Assembly (NCBI GenBank): GCA_947457025.1 | Contig: CANGUI010000020.1 | Coordinates: forward strand, 1 to 13,747 | Source of the DNA: Flammeovirgaceae bacterium | Lineage (GTDB): Bacteria; Bacteroidota; Bacteroidia; Cytophagales; Cyclobacteriaceae | DNA length: 13,747 bases | Direction: 5' to 3' | In this document: positions 8,521-13,747 of the stretch, one piece after another | Numbering within the stretch: the first letter of the stretch is position 1 | Layout of the letters: every line of letters begins with the position of its first letter | Made by a program: the position numbers and the translations under genes | Notes under the pieces: model-generated | The model's database searches: none | What the model saw: only the letters and a program-made list of their open reading frames with translations | What the model was told of the DNA's origin: nothing

Positions 8521-10677
8521 TTATCCAATTTCATCCAAACTAAATGGCAACACGCGTATGCGCTTGCCGGTAAGATCGAAGATGGCATTTGTAAGTGCGG
8601 GCGTGCACGGCGGCAAACCTGGCTCGCCCACGCCACCGGCTTTCTCCTCGTTATCCATCACATGCACTTCAATGTCTGGTGTTTCGCTGATGCGCGGCAT
8701 CTTGTAGGTATCAAAGTTTTTCTGAACTGCTTTTCCATCCGCGAAAAGGGTAGCATGTTTAACCGCAGCCCCAAGAGCCATGATTATGCTACCTTCCACT
8801 TGCGCACGAATTATATCCGGATTCACATACCAGCCACAATCCATCACCGCCCAGACTTTATCAATTTTGATGCCACCGCCTGGTTTACGAGATACTTTCG
8901 CTATTTCGCCAACAATGCTGCCAAAACATTCCGTGATGGCAATGCCATAGCCCTCGCTTGGTTTGCGCTTATGCCAACCACTGACTTCCGCCAGGCGATT
9001 TGCTAGCGCGTGAAACCGGCCATTCCAGAAATGCTGCTTGCGGAACTCCAGCGGATCTTTGCCGGCCGCTATCGCCAGTTCATCCATAAAACTTTCGTAC
9101 GCGAAGGCGTTCGTAGAAGAATATACCGACCGCCACCACATCACTGGCACGGGCGACTCCAGCGGCACATCACCAAAGCGGTAATGCGGAATGCTGTCTA
9201 AATACGTTTCCGGAAAACCTTCAGTAACGCTGTCGTTGTACGCGATTTTGTCCGCGCCCGGATTTTGATGACCCATGTTTTGCCCCGCCATGATGGCTTC
9301 AAAACCGGCAATGGTGCCACCTTCTGTTAGCCCACCTTTGCATTGATACACCATACCCGGACGGAACGGCCCCTGCGTCATATCGTCTTCGCGCGACCAC
9401 ACTACCTGCACGGGTGCACCGATTGCTTTTGAAATCACGGCAGCTTCGTGCGGGTAATCGAGGAAGGCCTTTCGGCCAAAGCCGCCCCCCAGAAACGTCA
9501 TGTTCACCGTGACGTCCTCTGGTTTCAGTCCCATCATCTCGCCCACATCTTTCTGTACCCAGTCAGGCCCCTGGATGGGGCCCCAGATCTCCAACTTGCC
9601 GTTCCGGAAATCCGCGATGCAGTTCAACGGCTCCATGCAGGCATGCGCCTCATAGGGAGTCTCATATACGGCTTCCAGCACGTTGCTGCTTTTTGCCCAC
9701 GCCTTCTCCACTTCACCCTTCGCCTTGAACCACAGCGGTTTCGTTTTCAGATCTTCGCGCATCCGGGTGTAGAGTTGCTCGGTGGAGTGATGCGGGAAGC
9801 CGGTGTCATCCCACTCTACTTTTAGCGCTTTGCGCGCCTGCATGGCGGCCCATAAACTATCGGCCACTACGGCCACGCCGTGGCGCATCGTAGCAAACAC
9901 GGCCATCTCCACTTTTAGCACGTGGCGCACGCCCGGGAGCGCCTTTACTTCGGTCTCATTAAAACTTTTCACTTTGCCGGAGAACCGCGGGTTACGTTCC
10001 ACCATCGCGTAAAGCATGCCCGGCAGTTTTTTATCCAATCCAAAAATAGCCTGGCCATTGGTTTTGAGGGGCGTGTCGATGCGCGGCAACGGTTGTCGCA
10101 GGATTTTATACGTGCTTGGGTCTTTCAATCGCACGCTTGTTGGCGGCGTGAGTTTAGATGCGTCGGACACGAGCGCACCATAGCCCAGCTTCTTGCCGCT
10201 GGGCCGATGGATGACCATCCCTTTTTCTGCGTAGCAGGTTTCTTTTTCCACTCGCCATTGATTGGCCGCTGCTTGCACGAGCAACTCCCGCGCGGTAGCG
10301 CTGAGGCGTAGCAGTTGTTTGTACGATCCGCGAATGGTAGAACTGCCGCCGGTAATCTGGCTGCCGTACTTTGCCTGGCTGCCTTGGGCAAATACCACCT
10401 TCACCTGGGTGATATCTACTTCAAGCTCTTCGGCAATGATTTGCGGCACCGACTGGAAGGAGCCCTGGCCCATCTCCGAACGATGATTGATAAGCGTAAC
10501 TAATCCCGTAGTATCAATCGAAATCCAGTTGTTCAGTTCAATGCCGAGTGAGTCGGCCTGAGCGGCGGTGATCACCGTGACGTCCTTTGCAGAGGCGCTG
10601 CTGATCCCGAGAAAGAGTGCAGCACCCGAAAGACCGGATGCTTTGATAAAGTCTCTGCGTGAGTAAACTGTCTTCAT
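8521..10677 (-). CDS. Molybdopterin-binding subunit of xanthine dehydrogenase family, isoquinoline 1-oxidoreductase beta (IorB)-like
   Basis: This 718-residue protein is the large catalytic subunit of a molybdenum hydroxylase. The family hydroxylates N-heterocycles or oxidises aldehydes using water, with Mo-molybdopterin cytosine dinucleotide as cofactor. A twin-arginine signal is clear (SRRDFIK at 6-12, then a hydrophobic stretch ending ASA at 28-30), so the enzyme is exported folded. Cofactor-binding segments include GGGFGRK (397-403) and WWRSV (514-518). GGVGEPGLPP (681-690) contains the catalytic glutamate Glu685. Length and the single fused chain fit IorB-type proteins rather than classical XdhB or CoxL. 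The 2Fe-2S subunit gene ends 6 bases upstream, so the two form a translational pair. XdhC downstream is the likely maturation factor and the neighbouring cytochrome c the likely electron acceptor. The substrate cannot be read from the sequence: an aldehyde dehydrogenase role is as possible as isoquinoline oxidation. Confidence 0.93.
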   Translation of the reverse strand: MKTVYSRRDFIKASGLSGAALFLGISSASAKDVTVITAAQADSLGIELNNWISIDTTGLVTLINHRSEMGQGSFQSVPQIIAEELEVDITQVKVVFAQGSQAKYGSQITGGSSTIRGSYKQLLRLSATARELLVQAAANQWRVEKETCYAEKGMVIHRPSGKKLGYGALVSDASKLTPPTSVRLKDPSTYKILRQPLPRIDTPLKTNGQAIFGLDKKLPGMLYAMVERNPRFSGKVKSFNETEVKALPGVRHVLKVEMAVFATMRHGVAVVADSLWAAMQARKALKVEWDDTGFPHHSTEQLYTRMREDLKTKPLWFKAKGEVEKAWAKSSNVLEAVYETPYEAHACMEPLNCIADFRNGKLEIWGPIQGPDWVQKDVGEMMGLKPEDVTVNMTFLGGGFGRKAFLDYPHEAAVISKAIGAPVQVVWSREDDMTQGPFRPGMVYQCKGGLTEGGTIAGFEAIMAGQNMGHQNPGADKIAYNDSVTEGFPETYLDSIPHYRFGDVPLESPVPVMWWRSVYSSTNAFAYESFMDELAIAAGKDPLEFRKQHFWNGRFHALANRLAEVSGWHKRKPSEGYGIAITECFGSIVGEIAKVSRKPGGGIKIDKVWAVMDCGWYVNPDIIRAQVEGSIIMALGAAVKHATLFADGKAVQKNFDTYKMPRISETPDIEVHVMDNEEKAGGVGEPGLPPCTPALTNAIFDLTGKRIRVLPFSLDEIG

Positions 10678-10683
10678 AGCGGA

Positions 10684-11160
10684 TTAGCGGTTTACGTTGG
10701 CCGTTGCCAGGGCGGCAGCTTTTTTGATGGCTTTGCGGATGCGCGGATAAGTTCCGCAGCGACAGATGTGCCCCGACATAGCGGAGTCGATATCCTGATC
10801 GGTGGGGTTGGGCTTGCGGGCGATGAGGGCGGCCGCGGCCATGATCTGCCCGCTTTGGCAGTAGCCACACTGCGGCACTTGCTCGGCAATCCAGGCTTGC
10901 TGTACGGGGTGGCTGTTGTTGGCTGAAAGTCCTTCGATCGTGGTGATCGGTTTGTTTCCAACGGCAGCCAGTGGAAGTGAACAGGAGCGCACCGGAGCTC
11001 CGTTGAGATGGACTGTGCAGGCCCCGCATTGCGCGATGCCGCAGCCGTACTTCGTGCCGGTGAGGCCGGCCAGTTCCCGGATTGCCCAGAGCAGCGGCAT
11101 TTTTGGGTCGGCTTCTATGGTAACGGATTTGCCGTTGAGGGTGAGTGTAATGGCAGCCAT
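10684..11160 (-). CDS. 2Fe-2S subunit of molybdenum hydroxylase, isoquinoline 1-oxidoreductase alpha (IorA)-like
   Basis: This 158-residue protein carries the two 2Fe-2S clusters that pass electrons out of the Mo centre. The N-terminal plant-ferredoxin-type domain has Cys40, Cys45 and Cys48 ([16 protein letters not shown]) and Cys60. The C-terminal four-helix domain has CGYC (Cys98, Cys101) and CRC (Cys133, Cys135), giving the complete eight-cysteine set. There is no export signal. In this family the small subunit is carried across the membrane bound to the Tat-signalled large subunit, encoded 6 bases downstream. It is the first gene of the minus-strand run, and its ATG at 11160 faces the divergent intergenic region, so the operon promoter should lie in 11161-11342. 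Confidence 0.95.
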   Translation of the reverse strand: MAAITLTLNGKSVTIEADPKMPLLWAIRELAGLTGTKYGCGIAQCGACTVHLNGAPVRSCSLPLAAVGNKPITTIEGLSANNSHPVQQAWIAEQVPQCGYCQSGQIMAAAALIARKPNPTDQDIDSAMSGHICRCGTYPRIRKAIKKAAALATANVNR

Positions 11161-11342
11161 ATGCGCGTAGATTTAATGGGGTGAAGGTACATATTGACGG
11201 CTGCAAGCGATTGCCAAAGCCGGTATTTTTCCGTGAACTTGGAAGATTTTTATCAGATTACAAACGATTGCAGAAGTGGGCAGGTAAAGTACCGATGCTG
11301 CCCCGTTGCGTTTTTCAGTATCTTTTGGGCCTTTTTTCTCCT
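11161..11342. promoter_or_regulatory. Divergent intergenic region, expected promoters for the Mo hydroxylase operon and the phosphorylase gene
   Basis: This 182-base stretch separates two divergent genes and must hold at least the promoter of the leftward operon, judged by arrangement. I looked for the Bacteroidota pattern (TTTG about 20 bases before TAnnTTTG) on both strands and found no convincing pair. TATCTTTT at 11319-11326 resembles the -7 element for the rightward gene but has no -33 partner at the right distance. The open frame from a GTG at 11181 crosses the region in frame with the phosphorylase but does not resemble the family and is probably not translated. Confidence 0.4.
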
Positions 11343-13058
11343 ATGTCCCAACAGCTTTCAACCCTCTTCCCATATTCCATCGACAACAGATACAGCCAGG
11401 CGGTTGCCTATTTTTCGATGGAGTTCGCAATCGATCAACCCTTAAAAATTTACAGCGGCGGGCTCGGCTTTCTGGCCGGCTCCCACATGCGCAGTGCCTT
11501 TGAACTCCGGCAAAACATGATCGGCATCGGCATTTTGTGGAAATACGGCTATTACGATCAGCAGCGCAACATGGACGGCACACTGCGGGTAGCTTACACG
11601 GAGAAGGAGTACTCGTTTCTGGAAGACACAGGCATCCGGTTTACCATCTTGGTACACAACCATCCCGTTCACGTCAAGGCAATGTTGCTTAGACCCCAGG
11701 TTTTTCAAACGGCGCCCCTATTTCTGCTATCGACAGATGTTGAAGAGAACGATCACCTGGCCAAAACCATCTCCCACCGTTTGTATGATTCGCACGACAG
11801 TGCCCGTATCGCGCAATCCATATTGCTGGGCGTGGGCGGCGCCAGGTTACTGGATGAGCTGGGCCGCAAGACCGACATCTACCACATGAACGAGGGCCAC
11901 GCCCTGCCCCTCTGTTTTTATCTGCTGAACAAATTCAATAACGATCTGGCTGAAGTGCGCAGGCGCGTCGTGTTTACCACTCACACACCCGAGCGAGCCG
12001 GCAACGAGGAACGCAGCATCAGCTCGCTGGAGGTAATGAGTTTCTTTCAGGGTGCCCCGCGGGAGACAGTTAATAAACTGGCCGCTCCCAGCCCGGAAAC
12101 CCTTAACTACACCGTTACCGCCATGCGCATGGCGCGGATGGCCAACGGAGTTTCGCAAATGCATGGCGAAGTATCCCGCGGATTGTGGGGTTCTTTTGAG
12201 GGTGTATGTCCGATCATTGCGATTACCAATGCTCAAAATCAGCATTACTGGCAAGACGATATTCTGCGCAAAGACGTCGAGAAAGATGACGACAAAAAAC
12301 TGGTGGCGCGGAAGAAAAAACTCAAGCGTGAGTTGTTTCAGCTCGTGGCCGACCAGACCGGAAAACTGTTTGACGAGGACGTGCTGACCATAGTGTGGGC
12401 ACGCCGGTTTGCGGCGTACAAGCGGCCCGCTCTTTTGCTTTCCGATCTCGAGCGATTTAAGAAAATCATCAGCAACCCGGAGATGCCGGTGCAGGTGATC
12501 TGGGCCGGCAAGCCCTACCCGGAAGACTGGGATGCGATTGACACCTTCAACGACATCCATGTAAAAACCAAAGCACTACCAAATGCCACCATTCTCACCG
12601 GCTATGAGATGGCGCTCTCTGCGGCCCTGAAAAAAGGATCGGATGTTTGGCTCAACAATCCGCGGATCACACGCGAGGCGTCTGGCACATCGGGGATGAC
12701 AGCCGCGATGAACGGCAGCATCAACCTGTCGATTGCCGATGGCTGGGTGCCCGAGTTTGCGAAGGACCGGAAGAACTGTTTTGTTATTCCCGAGGCCACC
12801 GCCGGAGACCAGGCTGAGCGCGACCGCGAGGAGGCGGACGCCCTGTACACCTTGTTGGAGCAGGTGGTGATTCCCACCTACTACACCAAGCCCAAGACAT
12901 GGCTGAGGATCGTGAAGCAAAGTATGCAGGATGTGGTGCCGATGTTTGATGCGAACCGCATGGCCCGTGAATACTACGAGCGGATGTACACCCTTGAAAA
13001 GTCGAATGCAAACGGCCAACGGCCGGCACGGAAAGTGGTGGCCCAGAAAAGCTGGTAG
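11343..13058 (+). CDS. glgP: Alpha-glucan family phosphorylase (GT35)-like protein, compact form lacking the PLP lysine
   Basis: This 571-residue cytoplasmic protein is related to the glycogen/alpha-glucan phosphorylases, which release glucose-1-phosphate from glycogen or maltodextrin. Family landmarks occur in order: AYFSMEFAI (22-30), YSGGLGFLAG (37-46), HMNEGHA (181-187), FTTHTP (211-216), HGEVSRGLW (274-282), WARRFAAYKR (352-361, phosphate-binding arginines and lysine), and REASGTSGMTAAMNG (444-458). In family members the last motif has lysine at the position of Thr453, the residue that forms the Schiff base with pyridoxal phosphate. Here the codon is ACA. At 571 residues it is far shorter than E. 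coli GlgP (about 800). I start at the ATG at 11343 because MSQQLSTLFPYS leads straight into the conserved N-terminus. A GTG at 11181 would add 54 residues without family resemblance. Phosphorylase activity is uncertain because of the missing lysine: the protein may be a clade variant, a different glucan transferase or a non-catalytic glucan-binding protein. Confidence 0.85.
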   Translation: MSQQLSTLFPYSIDNRYSQAVAYFSMEFAIDQPLKIYSGGLGFLAGSHMRSAFELRQNMIGIGILWKYGYYDQQRNMDGTLRVAYTEKEYSFLEDTGIRFTILVHNHPVHVKAMLLRPQVFQTAPLFLLSTDVEENDHLAKTISHRLYDSHDSARIAQSILLGVGGARLLDELGRKTDIYHMNEGHALPLCFYLLNKFNNDLAEVRRRVVFTTHTPERAGNEERSISSLEVMSFFQGAPRETVNKLAAPSPETLNYTVTAMRMARMANGVSQMHGEVSRGLWGSFEGVCPIIAITNAQNQHYWQDDILRKDVEKDDDKKLVARKKKLKRELFQLVADQTGKLFDEDVLTIVWARRFAAYKRPALLLSDLERFKKIISNPEMPVQVIWAGKPYPEDWDAIDTFNDIHVKTKALPNATILTGYEMALSAALKKGSDVWLNNPRITREASGTSGMTAAMNGSINLSIADGWVPEFAKDRKNCFVIPEATAGDQAERDREEADALYTLLEQVVIPTYYTKPKTWLRIVKQSMQDVVPMFDANRMAREYYERMYTLEKSNANGQRPARKVVAQKSW

Positions 13059-13087
13059 CTGCGGGTGGTTTGTATGTGGGGCACACT

Positions 13088-13113
13088 TTTTCTGCTGAGG
13101 AATTTTCTGCTGA
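13088..13113. repeat. Short direct repeat downstream of the phosphorylase gene
   Basis: TTTTCTGCTGA occurs at 13088-13098 and again at 13103-13113, a 15-base period, 30 bases after the phosphorylase stop. A run of seven T follows at 13115-13121. No clear stem precedes the T-run, so it is not a textbook terminator. The repeat may belong to the margin of the GC-rich element to its right. Confidence 0.5.
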
Positions 13114-13128
13114 CGTTTTTTTGTGGCC

Positions 13129-13150
13129 GTACGGCTATGCTACGCCGTAC
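13129..13150. terminator. Hairpin between convergent genes, possible transcription end site
   Basis: GTACGGC (13129-13135) pairs with GCCGTAC (13144-13150) around an 8-base loop. It sits between the convergent phosphorylase and nadD genes, where a bidirectional stop would be useful. No T-run follows on the plus strand, so rho-independent termination is not certain. The hairpin is directly followed by the larger GC-rich inverted repeat and may be part of the same mobile-type element. Confidence 0.4.
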
Positions 13151-13167
13151 TGCGTGAGGGACGCGGA

Positions 13168-13248
13168 GGGCGTGGCCCCGCCGGCGGCGGGGCGGAAGCG
13201 AAGCGGACCCCGTAGCGGCCCGACCCCGCTGCAAGCGGGGGCACGCCC
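13168..13248. repeat. GC-rich inverted-repeat element (REP-like)
   Basis: This 81-base element is bounded by 13-base inverted ends (GGGCGTGGCCCCG at 13168-13180 and CGGGGGCACGCCC at 13236-13248) with a single mismatch. Inside are two further perfect stems: CCCCGCC-GGC-GGCGGGG (13176-13192) and CCCCGC-TGCAA-GCGGGG (13224-13240). Just outside, GCGT-GAGGG-ACGC forms a small stem at 13152-13164. The element is much more GC-rich than the flanking genes, is noncoding, and lies between convergent genes 7 bases from the nadD stop. This is the usual setting for REP/BIME-type dispersed repeats moved by RAYT-type transposases. Only one copy is visible in the window, so dispersal is inferred. Confidence 0.65.
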
Positions 13249-13254
13249 AAAAAT

Positions 13255-13747
13255 TTATCGGTAAAATCCTTTCAGCCGGATGAGTTGCTCCACCGGCTCG
13301 GGCACGAGGTAGCGCACCGATTTCCCCTGGCGGATCAGGTCGCGTATGTAGGTGGCCGAGATGTCGATGCGGGGGGCCTCAACGAACCGGATCCGCTCGT
13401 GGTGGTGGAAGTCGGTCTTCTCGGAATTCGGGCGCGGGTACACGTAGAGGCCGTGTAGCTCCAGAATCTGCTCGTGATTTTTCCAGTTCGCGAACTTGTG
13501 GAGGTTGTCTTCGCCTACGATCACCCGAAACTGATGGTCAGGATGTTTTTCCTGCAGATGGGTGAGGGTGTGGATGGTATAACTCGGTTTGGGCAGGTGA
13601 AATTCCACATCGCTCACCGCCAGTTTGTAATTGTCGGCCACGGCTGCCTGCACCATGTCGTAGCGGTCGAACTCGTGCAGCAGGCTGCGGGCGGGCTTGA
13701 ATGGATTTTGCGGAGACACCACTAGCCATACTTTTTGCAAGTCGGTA
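13255..13747 (-). CDS. nadD: Nicotinate-nucleotide adenylyltransferase, N-terminus beyond the right edge
   Basis: The frame contains 163 visible residues and is open to the right edge. The product transfers AMP from ATP to nicotinate mononucleotide, giving deamido-NAD in NAD biosynthesis. Recognisable segments are VWLVVSPQNPFK near the visible start, SYTIHTLTHL, RVIVGEDNLHKFANWKN (the region that binds the nucleotide) and ISATYIRDLIRQGKSVRYLV, the C-terminal ISxTxIR nucleotidyltransferase signature. The N-terminal GSFNPxHxGH ATP-binding motif must lie outside the window. The gene should start about 30 codons further right, given a usual length near 190-200 residues. A TTG codon at 13740 could be taken for a start but lies inside the conserved domain. 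The stop is 7 bases from the GC-rich repeat. Confidence 0.93.
   Translation of the reverse strand, partial: TDLQKVWLVVSPQNPFKPARSLLHEFDRYDMVQAAVADNYKLAVSDVEFHLPKPSYTIHTLTHLQEKHPDHQFRVIVGEDNLHKFANWKNHEQILELHGLYVYPRPNSEKTDFHHHERIRFVEAPRIDISATYIRDLIRQGKSVRYLVPEPVEQLIRLKGFYR

Noticed and set aside
11181..11342. N-terminal extension of the phosphorylase from a GTG codon
   Set aside because: The 54 added residues show no resemblance to the family, and the region must hold promoters for divergent genes. The ATG at 11343 leads directly into the conserved N-terminus.
11847..12560. Minus-strand open frame of 237 residues inside glgP
   Set aside because: It is antisense to the well-supported phosphorylase frame with no recognisable domain.
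12974..13264. Open frames crossing the GC-rich repeat on both strands
   Set aside because: They are produced by stop-poor GC-rich repeat DNA, overlap glgP or the repeat stems, and have no family features.
1..13747. Search by eye for tRNA, rRNA, CRISPR arrays, transposases, defence or phage genes
   Set aside because: No such signatures were seen. All long frames are accounted for by the listed genes.

Overview
The window looks like chromosomal DNA from a member of the Bacteroidota, probably a Cytophagales-type free-living heterotroph. The strongest marker is the C-terminal type IX secretion (T9SS) sorting domain of the large protease, a signal typical of this phylum. The mid-range GC content and the mix of lipoprotein, Tat and Sec-exported oxidoreductases fit this. 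I see no rRNA, tRNA, CRISPR array, transposase or phage gene.

Layout, left to right. From the left edge to about 1773 on the minus strand is the 5' part of a PQQ-dependent, glucose-dehydrogenase-like lipoprotein with a c-type cytochrome domain inserted in its propeller. It is cut by the window edge. Upstream of it, on the same strand, lie an XdhC/CoxI-type molybdenum-enzyme maturation factor (1834-2997), a very large secreted subtilisin-like protease with five fibronectin-like repeats and a T9SS tail (3001-7821), a small exported cytochrome c (7913-8320), and the two subunits of an isoquinoline-1-oxidoreductase-like molybdenum hydroxylase (8521-10677 and 10684-11160). These six minus-strand genes read in the order 2Fe-2S subunit, Mo subunit, cytochrome c, protease, XdhC, PQQ dehydrogenase. 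At 11161-11342 transcription diverges. A compact GT35 alpha-glucan phosphorylase-like gene (11343-13058) runs rightward and converges on nadD (13255 to beyond the right edge, minus strand). A GC-rich set of inverted repeats fills the space between these last two genes.

How they may work together (inference). The Tat-exported Mo subunit with its 2Fe-2S partner would oxidise an N-heterocycle or aldehyde in the periplasm and pass electrons to the neighbouring cytochrome c. XdhC would prepare the sulfurated molybdenum cofactor. The PQQ dehydrogenase is a second periplasmic dehydrogenase with its own heme. The left part of the window is therefore a periplasmic oxidation cluster with a cell-surface protease gene lodged inside it. 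The phosphorylase homologue and nadD look like unrelated housekeeping genes.

The most notable observation is that the phosphorylase homologue has threonine where the pyridoxal-phosphate lysine of the family should be. The GC-rich repeat between glgP and nadD looks like a dispersed REP-type element. I found nothing in the window that clearly amounts to an undescribed multi-gene system.
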